Shown: positions 27,805-37,529 of the stretch, one piece after another
How the letters are laid out: each line of letters starts with the position of its first letter
Numbering within the stretch: position 1 is the stretch's first letter
From: Psychrobacter sp. 28M-43
Lineage (GTDB): Bacteria; Pseudomonadota; Gammaproteobacteria; Pseudomonadales; Moraxellaceae
Direction: 5' to 3'
Assembly: GCF_014770435.1 (NCBI RefSeq)
Contig: NZ_CP061739.1
Coordinates: 1,054,001-1,118,000, forward strand
Length of the DNA stretch: 64,000 nucleotides
Notes under the pieces: generated by a model
The model's database searches: none
Told to the model about the DNA's origin: nothing
Seen by the model: the letters and a program-made list of their open reading frames with translations, nothing else
Position numbers and translations under genes: made by a program

Positions 27805-29148
27805 ATGCGCACTACTTTTCACTTAAAAACCCTTGCAGTAGCAATCGCTACTCTCTCTGTCGCTAGCATGACTAATGCTGCTGGTCTTGATCGTTCAGGT
27901 CAGGATGTTACCGCTTTTTTCCAAGATGGCACTTACGCTGAAGCCGTTTATACCTATATCGATGCTGATGTAAGTGGTTACGATAGTTCTAACAACGATC
28001 CTTTTAACAACACTTACGTACGTGGCAATAAGACAGGCGACATTGCCGAATCTTACGATTTTTTCCGTTACGGTGTAAAAACTGATATCAATGATACTTT
28101 TAGTATTGGTATCTTATATGATGAGCCTTTTGGTGCTTCTGCTGAATATAAAGGTGATAACAATTTTGTTGCAAACACTAATCCAGCTGATTCAGCAGGA
28201 GAGTTCGCAAATGATCCTGCACCTAACAATCCTGTAGATGGTGCTACAACAGCAGCATTAGAACCAGCTATAATAGGTGCTGAAAACAGTACTGCAGGAG
28301 AAAATACACAAGTTGAAGTTCGTAGCGAAAGTTTAACAGCTATCCTTGGTATGAAGTTTGGTGCCAATAAAAACTTTCAAGTGTACGGTGGGCCTGTTGC
28401 ACAGCGTATTCAATCCGACACAAAATTACGAGGTCTAGCTTATGGTCTGGCTACTGGCTATACCTCACATATGAATCCTGATATGGATTATGGTTATATT
28501 GCAGGTATTGCTTATAGTAAGCCTGAAATTGCGTTAAAGGCAGCATTAACATATCGCTCTGAGATTGATCATGACGCTGATACATTTGAGTCTTATCCTT
28601 TAGCTGGATTATTAAGTGGGGGAGCTCTTCCAACGAGCCGGGATGGTAAAATTGAAGTCACTACTCCTAAGTCAGTTAACTTTGATTTCCAGACGGGTAT
28701 TAATCCAACGACATTGGCTACGGCAAAAGTACGTTGGGTACCATGGAGTGATTTTGTCTTGACGCCACCTCTATATAACGAAGTAAGCCAACAGAGTGGT
28801 CGTTATGGTCCTGATGGATTGAACTTGGTTGAGTATGATGATGACCAGTGGATGGTAGAGCTTGGCTTAGCGAAACGCGTAGCACCAGCACTTGCTATTA
28901 GCGGTACCGTTGGTTGGGATAGTGGCGCTGGTGACCCAACTACATCGTTGGGCCCAGTTGAAGGCTACTATAGTGTTGGTCTGGGTGCTAAGTACAACGT
29001 CACGGAAAACTGGGCAGTATCTGCTGGTGGGAAATATTTATGGTTCGGTGATGCTCAAGGTCAACTACCTAGTGATAAAATTGTTGCCGATTTTGAAGAT
29101 AATGATGGTTATATCGCTGGTGTGAAACTTTCTTATCAAGGTAAATAG
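27805..29148 (+). CDS. FadL/OmpP1 family outer membrane transport protein, copy 2
   Basis: A 447-residue paralogue of the preceding gene, with the same signal peptide plan (MRTTFHLKTLAVAIATLSV), AGLDRSGQD start and barrel motifs. It differs mainly by two insertions: about 10-18 residues around positions 50-65 (SSNNDPFNNTYVRGNK) and about 35 extra residues rich in Ala, Asn and Pro near 125-160. These fall where external loops would be, so the two proteins may prefer different substrates or escape different phages. A GGAG-type site precedes the ATG. The pair arose by tandem duplication. Confidence 0.88.
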   Translation: MRTTFHLKTLAVAIATLSVASMTNAAGLDRSGQDVTAFFQDGTYAEAVYTYIDADVSGYDSSNNDPFNNTYVRGNKTGDIAESYDFFRYGVKTDINDTFSIGILYDEPFGASAEYKGDNNFVANTNPADSAGEFANDPAPNNPVDGATTAALEPAIIGAENSTAGENTQVEVRSESLTAILGMKFGANKNFQVYGGPVAQRIQSDTKLRGLAYGLATGYTSHMNPDMDYGYIAGIAYSKPEIALKAALTYRSEIDHDADTFESYPLAGLLSGGALPTSRDGKIEVTTPKSVNFDFQTGINPTTLATAKVRWVPWSDFVLTPPLYNEVSQQSGRYGPDGLNLVEYDDDQWMVELGLAKRVAPALAISGTVGWDSGAGDPTTSLGPVEGYYSVGLGAKYNVTENWAVSAGGKYLWFGDAQGQLPSDKIVADFEDNDGYIAGVKLSYQGK

Positions 29149-29173
29149 CCTTTTTATATAACTGTTAAGTAAT

Positions 29174-29204
29174 AAAAAATCGACCTATCATAGGTCGATT
29201 TTTT
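29174..29204 (+). terminator. Terminator of FadL copy 2
   Basis: A 15-bp perfect stem (29174-29188 with 29190-29204, one-base centre; likely a smaller loop in practice) ends in a run of seven T. Confidence 0.85.
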
Positions 29205-29661
29205 TGTGAAATTTCTATTAAGTATTTGACTATTAGTGCTTAAATATAGGAACAATAGCAAAGATAATCTTCATAGTACTAATCATATAGTATAGCTACA
29301 TTTTATTTGCTTAGTTTAGCTCCGTAAATATACACAACAAATACCTTTTGGCTTAAGAGTAGATACGCATTTATGCCTGATTGAATGAGCTATTAACACG
29401 TAGCATACTTGAGGTATACAAGGAAAAAAACTGAATAGGTAATCAAATGTGATATTAAGAAAAGATAGTATTGTTGATAAAGGCTTACTTTGTAAAAGTG
29501 AGCAGCAGTTGGACTATCAAATAGGCTAGGATAATTTGGCTTAGTATATCCAGCACAGAGCGAGCAAATACTACTATCACTATTCATACAACTGTCTCAC
29601 TTGCCGTAAGTTCTCTTGGTTTGATACTGTAGTAGATTGCATATATTAAATCGTTACTCAT

Positions 29662-29696
29662 AAAAAAACCTCGCCAATAGTGACGAGGTTTTTTTA
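29662..29696 (-). terminator. Terminator of putP
   Basis: AAAACCTCG pairs with CGAGGTTTT around a 10-base loop, with T runs on the minus strand, 30 bases past the putP stop codon. Confidence 0.88.
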
Positions 29697-29725
29697 TAGC
29701 AATAATCTTAAGATTTTACGTAAAC

Positions 29726-31225
29726 TTATTTGTTTAAGTTTAACTCCATCTCTTTGTACTTAGCAGAAACTGAAGGTCTTGGGCCACCAGTCATGATACT
29801 AACAGCAAAGATAGCAATAGTACTTAAGATAAAGCCTGGGACGATAGCGTACAACCAGCTATTTAGTGCCATACCATCTACTTGGAAAGGACCATAAATC
29901 CATAGGATAACAGTCAAAGCACCAACAACCATACCAGCAACAGCACCATTACGGTTCATACCACGCCATGTCAGACTGAAGATTACTAATGGACCAAACG
30001 CAGCACCAAATCCTGCCCACGCATTAGAAACAAGGTTCAATACTGAGCTATCTGGATTAGACGCTAGCATAATGGCAACGATAGCGACGATGATCACTGA
30101 GATACGACCAACCAATACCTGACGAGCTTCTGGTGCATCTTTATCAAAGAATAGTTTGTATACATCTTTGGTTAGAGAGCTTGATACAACCAATAGCTGC
30201 GATGAGATAGTACTCATAATTGCCGCTAAAATAGCTGCTAATAGGAAACCTGAAACCAATGGATGGAACAAGAACTGAGTGAATACTAAGAAGATAGTCT
30301 CAGGATCGTCCAGCGTCATCGCAGTTTTTTGTACGTAGGCACGACCAGCAAAACCAGTCATTAGTGAACCAATAAGGCTCACAACCATCCAGCTCATACC
30401 GATGTTACGTGCGGTCGGTACATCTCTAACTGAACGAATTGCCATAAAACGTACGATAATATGCGGCTGGCCAAAGTAACCTAAACCCCATGCCATTAAC
30501 GAAATAATACCGATGACACTCATACCGCTAGTAACGTCTAAAAGGGTAGGGTCGATATTTCTAACCGCTTCTGTCGTGGCTGAAATACCACCAAGATCAG
30601 TAAAGGCAACGACAGGTACGATTACCATGGCAAACAGCATGATGACACCCTGTACGAAATCGGTCATAGATACTGCTAAGAAACCACCGAATAGCGTATA
30701 AGCCACAACCACACCAGCAGTAACCCATAAGCCAGTGCTATATGAGAGGTTAAGTGAGCTTTCGAAGAGTTTACCACCACCTACAAGACTTGCAGCGGTA
30801 TAGACGGTAAAGAATAGAATGATGACCACAGCTGAGATGACGCGTAGCATGTGCGACTTGTCTTCAAAGCGGTTGGCGAAATAATCGGGTAGGGTGATAG
30901 CGTTGTCAGCCACTTCGGTATAAACACGAAGGCGAGGTGCTACGATGAGATAGTTTAATAATGCACCTAACGTCAAACCTAGCGCAATCCAAATACTGAC
31001 CACACCATCGGCAAACATATAACCAGGTAAGCCAAGTAGTAACCAACCTGACATATCTGATGCACCTGCAGAAAGTGCGGTTACTGCTGGGCCTAAGTTA
31101 CGACCCCCTAACATATAGCCTTCAGTATCATTGGCTTGCTTAAAATAAGCGTAAACGCCAATCCCAATCATTACTAAGAAATAGGCGCCGAGTGATATCA
31201 GCACGCCACTAGAAACTCCGTTCAT
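29726..31225 (-). CDS. putP: Sodium/proline symporter
   Basis: An inner-membrane Na+-coupled proline importer of the SSS family (499 aa, about 13 membrane segments). Recognisable stretches are YMLGGRNLGPAVTALSAGASDMSGWLLLGLPG (the sodium-binding ADxS-like region near residue 55), WVTAGVVVAYTLFGGFLAVS, AWGLGYFGQPHIIVRFMAI and MSTISSQLLVVSSSLTKD. These match PutP closely. No putA is in the window. The gene starts from ATG at 31225 and is transcribed alone. Confidence 0.94.
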   Translation of the reverse strand: MNGVSSGVLISLGAYFLVMIGIGVYAYFKQANDTEGYMLGGRNLGPAVTALSAGASDMSGWLLLGLPGYMFADGVVSIWIALGLTLGALLNYLIVAPRLRVYTEVADNAITLPDYFANRFEDKSHMLRVISAVVIILFFTVYTAASLVGGGKLFESSLNLSYSTGLWVTAGVVVAYTLFGGFLAVSMTDFVQGVIMLFAMVIVPVVAFTDLGGISATTEAVRNIDPTLLDVTSGMSVIGIISLMAWGLGYFGQPHIIVRFMAIRSVRDVPTARNIGMSWMVVSLIGSLMTGFAGRAYVQKTAMTLDDPETIFLVFTQFLFHPLVSGFLLAAILAAIMSTISSQLLVVSSSLTKDVYKLFFDKDAPEARQVLVGRISVIIVAIVAIMLASNPDSSVLNLVSNAWAGFGAAFGPLVIFSLTWRGMNRNGAVAGMVVGALTVILWIYGPFQVDGMALNSWLYAIVPGFILSTIAIFAVSIMTGGPRPSVSAKYKEMELNLNK

Positions 31226-31683
31226 ATAAATTGTCCTTAACCAACATGGTTGGCTGTAATTATTTTTTAACTATAAAAGTTCTGTCCTACAAGGCGATGT
31301 CCAAAACAATATTTAAAGACAAAAAAAGCCATTAATTAAGACATAATGGCTTTTTTCAGTATCTTCTGTAGTTATATATGATTGATGTCGTTCTATGGCT
31401 AGCACTCATATAGAGATAGAGAACAATGGGAATTTCGCATTCCACTTATCTATTGTTATTGCTCGCATCTGCTATTTGTATATGAGTATTAGCAACCTAC
31501 ACAATCAATCAAAACCATTAAACCTACTGTTAACCATCATATCTTACTAGAAGTATTCAATATATGACTATCAGTGTCCTTGTGGTAAATTTTTGTTATA
31601 CAAACAACGTCAAGCGTATTATAACGCATGAGAGGTACAAATGCGAATAGGTTGAATTTATATATTATTATATCCAGCGAGTT
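31226..31683. other. 458-base gap between putP and the LysR gene
   Basis: It contains the LysR-gene terminator candidate at 31322-31356, the putP promoter and a 96-base imperfect foldback at 31398-31493 (see findings). No coding sequence is supported. Confidence 0.55.
31322..31356 (-). terminator. Terminator between the LysR gene and putP
   Basis: AAAAAAGCCATT pairs with AATGGCTTTTTT around an 11-base loop. It lies far (about 330 bases) from the LysR stop codon, so the LysR transcript may include the foldback region. Confidence 0.7.
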
Positions 31684-32556
31684 TTATTCAATAGGAGCCA
31701 GTAAATCTAAAAGCGCAGTGACACTGCTAGACTGTGTAAGCTTCGGATTGATGACCACACCTAGATAACGCTGTAGCTCAATATTGTCTGCCATATCAAT
31801 ACGTTCCAAATCTTGGCTGACCATCGTTTGAGGCAGTACTGACCAGCCAAGACCGACAGATACCAACATACGAATTGACTCAAGCGGGTTGGTACTCATC
31901 GTGGCATAAGGCTTTAGATTATGCTTGGCAAATTCGGCCAAAGTAATCTGACTGGTAAAGGTATTGGCAGACGGTAGAATAGCAGGATATCGGGCTAGCT
32001 GCTCTAAAGTGACATTTGATTTGGTTGCCAACGCTGATAGCGTACCAGTCATAAAGTAGAGAGGATCCGACCATAACGTATGGTAGGTTAGCCGCTTATC
32101 GTAGACAGGTGGAAGCGTAACAAAGGCTAGAGATAAATCACCATCCAATACGGCTTTGTGCGCTTTTTCAGAATCTACGAAGTGTACTTCTAACTGAACA
32201 GCTGGATAAGCTTGAATGAAGTGTTTCAGGACAGGTGCTAAATGATGTAGGCCAATATGATGGCTAGTACCAATGACTAACTTGCCAGAGACAATGTGCT
32301 GAGAATGCTGCAAGTTGATTTTAAAATTCTCATAGTCTTCTAGCCAACGCTTGGCATGAGGTAGCATTTCACTAGCCGCTTGAGTAGGTACAATCCCGCG
32401 TCCTACCGTATCAAACAAGGTAATGTTAAACTCGTCTTCTAAGTTTTTGATACGTTTACTGACAGCAGGCTGCGTGATAAACAGCTTTTCTGCGGCGCCT
32501 GAGATACTGCCAGTGTGCATAACGGTAACGAATGTCGTCAAGTTTGTGGTGTTCAA
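31684..32556 (-). CDS. LysR family transcriptional regulator, possible regulator of the leucine genes
   Basis: A 290-residue LysR-type regulator with an N-terminal winged helix-turn-helix (LTTFVTVMHTGSISGAAEKLFITQPAVSKRIKNLEDEF, about residues 5-45) and a periplasmic-binding-protein-like effector domain. It begins at TTG; AAGGA lies seven bases upstream, which supports that start. It diverges from leuC; in P. aeruginosa a LysR gene also lies directly upstream of leuC, so a role in controlling the leu genes is plausible but not proven. The effector is unknown. Confidence 0.88.
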   Translation of the reverse strand: MNTTNLTTFVTVMHTGSISGAAEKLFITQPAVSKRIKNLEDEFNITLFDTVGRGIVPTQAASEMLPHAKRWLEDYENFKINLQHSQHIVSGKLVIGTSHHIGLHHLAPVLKHFIQAYPAVQLEVHFVDSEKAHKAVLDGDLSLAFVTLPPVYDKRLTYHTLWSDPLYFMTGTLSALATKSNVTLEQLARYPAILPSANTFTSQITLAEFAKHNLKPYATMSTNPLESIRMLVSVGLGWSVLPQTMVSQDLERIDMADNIELQRYLGVVINPKLTQSSSVTALLDLLAPIE

Positions 32557-32930
32557 ACGAATGTCCTTAGCTACTTTACGAGCTATAAATAAAAGTTGGC
32601 TGACCCAATCACAACGTATTAGAAATAAAAGTTTGCGTCTGGTTAAAAATCATCAATTATTATTATAGGATTTGCCTGCTATAATCACAAGACATCGAGG
32701 CATATTGTGACATATTTATTCTAAAAAATTGGCTATTTGCCATTTAAAACGTATTTTAAGCGTTAATTTTAGTCATATGTTGAGTCTGATGAAGAAATAA
32801 TATTTAAATCATAGATACGACAGTAATTATTAAACATTATAGATAGACATAGTATTTACATAGAATCTTAGCTTGGCAATATGCAAGTAAGTAAAAATTA
32901 AGTAATTAGTAACCTATAAAGGATAGCAAC
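32557..32930. other. 374-base divergent region LysR / leuC
   Basis: It should contain the promoter of leuC and the operator for the LysR protein. I find no leader peptide rich in Leu codons, so attenuation by a leucine leader is not evident. Confidence 0.55.
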
Positions 32931-34349
32931 ATGGCTGGTCAAACGTTATATGACAAACTTTGGAATGCTCACGAAGTCACTAAGCGTGACGATGGTTCGA
33001 GCCTGATTTATATCGACCGCCACCTGTTGCACGAAGTGACGAGTCCACAAGCATTTGAAGGGTTGGAGTTGGCAAATAGAGCGCCATGGCGTTTATCGGC
33101 TAACATTGCCAGTCCAGATCATAATGTGCCGACCGTCACTAAAGAGCGTCTAGAAGGGGTGCCTGGGATTAAAGACAAGGTATCACGCTTACAGGTTGTC
33201 ACGTTGGACGATAACTGCACCAAGTTTGATATTGCTGAATTTACTATCAATGATGCCCGTCAAGGAATTTTGCACGTGGTCGGTCCTGAGCAAGGTTTGG
33301 TCTTGCCGGGTATGACAGTTGTTTGCGGTGACTCGCATACAGCGACCCACGGAGCACTTGGTTGTTTGGCTCATGGTATCGGAACCTCCGAAGTTGAGCA
33401 TGTATTGGCAACGCAGTGTTTGATTCAAAAGAAATCAAAAAATATGCAAATCCGCGTCACTGGTCAACTTGGTGCTGGCGTCACTTCAAAAGACGTAGTG
33501 TTAGCTATTATTGCAAAGATCGGCACAGCAGGTGGAACAGGACACGCGATTGAATTTGCAGGTCAAGTGTTCGAAGATATGAGTATGGAAGGTCGTATGA
33601 CCGTCTGTAACATGGCGATTGAGGCAGGCGCGCGTGTCGGTATGGTTGCGGTCGATGACACGACGATTGACTATGTTAAAGGTCGTCCATATGCGCCAAG
33701 CGAAGCACAATGGGAACAAGCGGAAGCCTATTGGCGTACACTATATTCAGACGATGACGCGGTATTTGATACTGTAGTGGAAATCGACGGTAGTCAGATC
33801 GCACCGCAAGTATCTTGGGGTACATCGCCTGAGATGGTAGTAGATATCACGCAATCTGTACCGACACCAGATCAAGCCATTGATGAAGCTCAAGAAGAAG
33901 GCTGGTTACGCGCTTATACTTATATGGGGCTAGAAGCAGGTCAGAAAATTACGGATATTCAACTTGACCGTATATTTATTGGTTCATGTACCAATTCACG
34001 TATCGAAGATTTACGTGATGCGGCAGCGGTAATCAAAGGTCGCAAAGTTGCTGATAACGTAAAAGAAGCGATCGTTGTTGCAGGTTCTGGACAGGTGAAA
34101 CTGCAAGCAGAGGCTGAAGGCTTGGATACGTTATTTACTGAAGCTGGTTTTGAATGGCGTGAGCCGGGCTGCTCAATGTGTCTTGCGATGAATGCAGATA
34201 AACTTGAGCCGCAAGAGCACTGTGCCTCAACGTCTAATCGTAATTTTGAAGGTCGTCAGGGTAATGGTGGTCGTACGCATTTGGTAAGCCCAGCAATGGC
34301 AGCTGCCGCAGCATTGGCTGGTCATTTTGTAGACGTTCGTACGTTTTAA
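32931..34349 (+). CDS. leuC: 3-isopropylmalate dehydratase large subunit
   Basis: It isomerises 2-isopropylmalate to 3-isopropylmalate with LeuD, using a 4Fe-4S cluster. The Cys ligands are seen in [11 protein letters not shown] and in [11 protein letters not shown] near the C-terminus. Other landmarks are [20 protein letters not shown]-like DDNCTKFD and [13 protein letters not shown]. Length (472 aa) is normal, and AAGGATAG precedes the ATG. It heads the leu cluster leuC-leuD-lipoprotein-leuB. leuA is not here. Confidence 0.97.
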   Translation: MAGQTLYDKLWNAHEVTKRDDGSSLIYIDRHLLHEVTSPQAFEGLELANRAPWRLSANIASPDHNVPTVTKERLEGVPGIKDKVSRLQVVTLDDNCTKFDIAEFTINDARQGILHVVGPEQGLVLPGMTVVCGDSHTATHGALGCLAHGIGTSEVEHVLATQCLIQKKSKNMQIRVTGQLGAGVTSKDVVLAIIAKIGTAGGTGHAIEFAGQVFEDMSMEGRMTVCNMAIEAGARVGMVAVDDTTIDYVKGRPYAPSEAQWEQAEAYWRTLYSDDDAVFDTVVEIDGSQIAPQVSWGTSPEMVVDITQSVPTPDQAIDEAQEEGWLRAYTYMGLEAGQKITDIQLDRIFIGSCTNSRIEDLRDAAAVIKGRKVADNVKEAIVVAGSGQVKLQAEAEGLDTLFTEAGFEWREPGCSMCLAMNADKLEPQEHCASTSNRNFEGRQGNGGRTHLVSPAMAAAAALAGHFVDVRTF

Positions 34350-34490
34350 GTCTGATAATAAGTAGCTGACATCATGCTTGTATGAACGATAAATATATGA
34401 GCATGCTGTCAAAGATGGTAAAAATTATTTACTGTTTAATACGCTTATCAAGATCATCAGCCAGCAAAAATATAATTGATAGGAAATTTT

Positions 34491-35141
34491 ATGCAAGCTT
34501 ATAACACCCAAACAGGTATCGTTTGCCCGTTAGATCGCGCAAACGTCGATACCGACCAAATTATCGCAAAACAGTTTTTGAAGTCTATTAAACGTACAGG
34601 TTTTGGCGTGAATCTATTTGACGATTGGCGCTATCTTGATGAAGGCTACCCTGGTCAAGACAACAGTACACGAGTCATCAATCCAGATTTTGTATTAAAC
34701 AAACCACGTTATCAAGGTGCTACTATCTTGCTAGCACGTAGAAACTTTGGCTGTGGCTCTAGTCGTGAGCATGCACCTTGGGCGTTATCAGAGTATGGTT
34801 TCCGTACGGTAATTGCGCCTAGCTTTGCAGATATATTTTACAATAACTGTTTTAAAAATGGCATGTTGCCGATTGTGTTGGATGAAGCGATTGTAGATAC
34901 GTTAATGAAGGCGACTTTTGATAACGAAGGCTATGAATTGACCGCAGATCTTGAGCGTCAAGTCGTTATCACACCAACTGGTGAAGAGTATGCCTTTGAA
35001 GTGGATGCCTTTCGCAAACATTGCTTGTTAAACGGACTGGATGATATTGGTCTAACTTTGCAACAAAGTGATGCTATTAAAGATTATGAGCAACAAATGA
35101 TGCAAAAAACACCGTGGATATTTAACGACGTAAGAGCGTAG
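34491..35141 (+). CDS. leuD: 3-isopropylmalate dehydratase small subunit
   Basis: The small partner of LeuC. The ATG at 34491 ([22 protein letters not shown]) is used because it matches LeuD and has AGGAAA upstream; a TTG five codons earlier is less likely. [20 protein letters not shown] and the swivelling-domain motif [16 protein letters not shown] are diagnostic. The 216-aa length is normal. Confidence 0.96.
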   Translation: MQAYNTQTGIVCPLDRANVDTDQIIAKQFLKSIKRTGFGVNLFDDWRYLDEGYPGQDNSTRVINPDFVLNKPRYQGATILLARRNFGCGSSREHAPWALSEYGFRTVIAPSFADIFYNNCFKNGMLPIVLDEAIVDTLMKATFDNEGYELTADLERQVVITPTGEEYAFEVDAFRKHCLLNGLDDIGLTLQQSDAIKDYEQQMMQKTPWIFNDVRA

Positions 35142-35278
35142 AAGGTCATTCTATAATCTACTGCTTATAAAACTGCGAGTAGTTGCAACGCAGCGTTGAG
35201 TTATGGCGGTGAACTGTCTAAAATGAAGAATAGTTTTTCACTACATTTTATTATCTCTCTTGAATAGTAGCCGCCATT

Positions 35279-35998
35279 ATGAATACAAAACGTTATGCTC
35301 TATGGACAAGTACAATTGTTGCTGCAAGCTTATTATTGTCAGGCTGTCAGCTATTGACGGGCTATCAAAAAATAAATGAGGCAGAGAGTGCTGAAGCATG
35401 GGTGGGTAAAATCAAACCTATCGCTGGTGAAGTAAATATTGCATGTGTGGGTACATATCATTGCGAAATTGTGCAGATAGATAAAACGCTCATTATTGCG
35501 CCCAACAGTCACGAGCCAATCAACCCTCAGATTGTAACAGTTTCACCACGTCAAGAAGGCACGGCAAAGACATCGATGAAGATGGATATGACACCACTCG
35601 TCAATAAAAATGCCATAAAAGTTGTGCCGTTAGCGCCTTCGAGTATGCCAGGATTGACCAACTACTATGCACGGGTCATGCCTGCCAAACACGAAGTACA
35701 TGTGAATTTCTATCCAGAAAATAACATGGGCTATGTTGAGCGTTTTGCGATGATTCATGACTTCACTGAAGCAGGTACTTATCAGCTGCGCGCTTATCAA
35801 AAGAAGAACAGCGAAAAATCAGGCAGTCTATTGGACACAGCATCACCTGAGCCTTTATGTATTGAGCTATTGCAAGGCACTCAAGTACAGCGCCGATTCT
35901 GTAAACAACTAGACGCTGAGCATCAAGGCGAATTCGTAGAAACGGGTATGGCCAAAGCAGTAACATCAGCACCTAAAGTCAAAAAAATGGCAGCATAA
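35279..35998 (+). CDS. Lipoprotein of unknown function between leuD and leuB
   Basis: A 239-residue protein with a signal peptide and the lipobox LLSGC (Cys near residue 23). After the lipid Cys it has three to four further Cys (IACVGTYHCEI, LCIELL, RRFCKQ), enough for one or two disulfides in the periplasm. The mature part contains no family I recognise. It lies 137 bases after leuD and 63 bases before leuB, in the same direction, so it is probably on the leu transcript without an obvious part in leucine synthesis. The weak ribosome binding site (AGCCGCC) makes low expression likely. Confidence 0.8.
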   Translation: MNTKRYALWTSTIVAASLLLSGCQLLTGYQKINEAESAEAWVGKIKPIAGEVNIACVGTYHCEIVQIDKTLIIAPNSHEPINPQIVTVSPRQEGTAKTSMKMDMTPLVNKNAIKVVPLAPSSMPGLTNYYARVMPAKHEVHVNFYPENNMGYVERFAMIHDFTEAGTYQLRAYQKKNSEKSGSLLDTASPEPLCIELLQGTQVQRRFCKQLDAEHQGEFVETGMAKAVTSAPKVKKMAA

Positions 35999-36061
35999 AA
36001 TATGAGTATAAAAAGCTCGAAAATATAATCAACTAATAAAAATATTTCCAAAAGGATCAGT

Positions 36062-37165
36062 ATGGCAACGATTTTAACATTAGCGGGTGATGGTATTGGC
36101 CCTGAAATCATGACCCAAGCCATTGACGTGCTCAAGGCTGTCAATGATAAGTTTTCACTTGATTTAACGCTTGAGTCTGGATTGATTGGCGGTGTGGCTA
36201 TTGATGCAACTGGTGAGCCTTTGCCAGATGAGACATTGGCCCGTGCTCGCGCTGCAGATGCTGTATTGCTAGGTGCAGTTGGTGGTCCTAAATGGGATGC
36301 GATCGAGCGTAGTAAACGCCCTGAGCGCGGTTTACTTAAGATACGCGGTGAGCTTGGTTTATTTGCCAACCTACGCGTAGCCAAGCTCTACCCACAGTTG
36401 GCTAATGCCTCAAGTATCAAACCTGAAATTATCTCAGGCCTAGATCTATTGATCGTTCGTGAACTGACAGGCGGTATCTATTTTGGCGAGCCTCGTGGTA
36501 TCCGCACACTAGAAAATGGTGAGCAGCAGGGCTATAACACGATGGTGTATAGCACAAGTGAGATTCAGCGCATTGGTAAAGTTGCCTTTGAGTTAGCAAA
36601 AACGCGTGCGCAAGCGGCAGGCACAGCAGCTAAGGTATGTTCAGTTGATAAAGCCAATGTATTAGAAGTCACCGAGCTGTGGAAACAGACGATGATCGAG
36701 ATGCAACAAGCTGATTATAGTGATGTGGCGTTATCACATATGTATGCTGACAACGCCTGCATGCAGTTGATTAAAGATCCCAAGCAGTTCGATGTCATGG
36801 TGACGGGAAACATGTTTGGCGATATCCTATCTGATGAAGCTGCAATGTTGACAGGCTCTATCGGTATGTTGCCATCAGCGAGCTTAGATGAGTCAGGTAA
36901 GGGCATGTATGAGCCGTGTCATGGTTCAGCACCTGATATCGCAGGACAAGATAAAGCCAACCCATTAGCGACTATCTTGTCTGTTGCTATGATGCTGCGT
37001 TATACCTTTAAGCAAGAAGATGCGGCACAAGCAATTGAACAGGCAGTCAGTGATGTGCTTGATGATGGTCTACGTACGCTGGATATTTTAGATAGCAGTG
37101 AAGCTGGACTTAAGCAGGTAGGCTGTAAAGAAATGGGTCAAGCGGTCTTGGCCAAACTGATATAA
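36062..37165 (+). CDS. leuB: 3-isopropylmalate dehydrogenase
   Basis: It oxidatively decarboxylates 3-isopropylmalate with NAD+ to the precursor of leucine. The N-terminal [17 protein letters not shown], the substrate loop [26 protein letters not shown], the metal/substrate region [18 protein letters not shown] and the C-terminal [22 protein letters not shown] are all diagnostic. Length is 367 aa. AAAGGATCAGT precedes the ATG. Together with LeuCD it completes the steps after LeuA. Confidence 0.97.
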   Translation: MATILTLAGDGIGPEIMTQAIDVLKAVNDKFSLDLTLESGLIGGVAIDATGEPLPDETLARARAADAVLLGAVGGPKWDAIERSKRPERGLLKIRGELGLFANLRVAKLYPQLANASSIKPEIISGLDLLIVRELTGGIYFGEPRGIRTLENGEQQGYNTMVYSTSEIQRIGKVAFELAKTRAQAAGTAAKVCSVDKANVLEVTELWKQTMIEMQQADYSDVALSHMYADNACMQLIKDPKQFDVMVTGNMFGDILSDEAAMLTGSIGMLPSASLDESGKGMYEPCHGSAPDIAGQDKANPLATILSVAMMLRYTFKQEDAAQAIEQAVSDVLDDGLRTLDILDSSEAGLKQVGCKEMGQAVLAKLI

Positions 37166-37529
37166 GTTAACTTGCGCTTAAAGGCTATTCCTATATAGCA
37201 TTTTCCACAGTCTCATTTTGCGTGTTATATACCCATAAGCTACCAAGTGGCTTATGGTTTTTTATTGTTTATCTGTTAGCAAAACTTATCTACAAGCATT
37301 GTCTTAACAGAGACGCTGTACAACAAAGCTCCTTTTAACACAAAGCTGTTATATGCTCACAAGGTAATATGACAATATTAGTAGCTTATAAAGGAGCTAA
37401 AATATTTCGCTTTTAGCAAAAGTAAAATATTCAAAATCTAGATGCCGAAGGTAAGTTCTAAAAATCCAAAAAACTGTAGTATTTGCAAACTTAAAACAAA
37501 AATAGAATTTCTTAAATTAGGAGTGTTAC
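37166..37529. other. 364-base gap leuB / L,D-transpeptidase
   Basis: It contains the leuB terminator at 37233-37265; the rest is AT-rich and must hold the promoter of the L,D-transpeptidase gene. Confidence 0.6.
37233..37265 (+). terminator. Terminator of leuB
   Basis: CCATAAGC pairs with GCTTATGG around an 8- to 9-base loop, followed by TTTTTTATTG, 68 bases beyond the leuB stop codon. Confidence 0.8.

Larger units (their letters stand above)
29149..29725. other. 577-base gap between the FadL pair and putP
   Basis: It holds two terminators at its ends (29174-29204 and 29662-29696). A leftward open frame of 64 codons at 29393-29587 lacks a ribosome binding site and any family feature, and is not called. 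Confidence 0.6.

Noticed and set aside
29393..29587. Leftward 64-codon open frame between the FadL pair and putP
   Set aside because: No ribosome binding site or recognisable family; composition is AT-rich intergenic.
32557..32930. Leucine attenuation leader upstream of leuC
   Set aside because: No short frame rich in Leu codons followed by a terminator and antiterminator was found.
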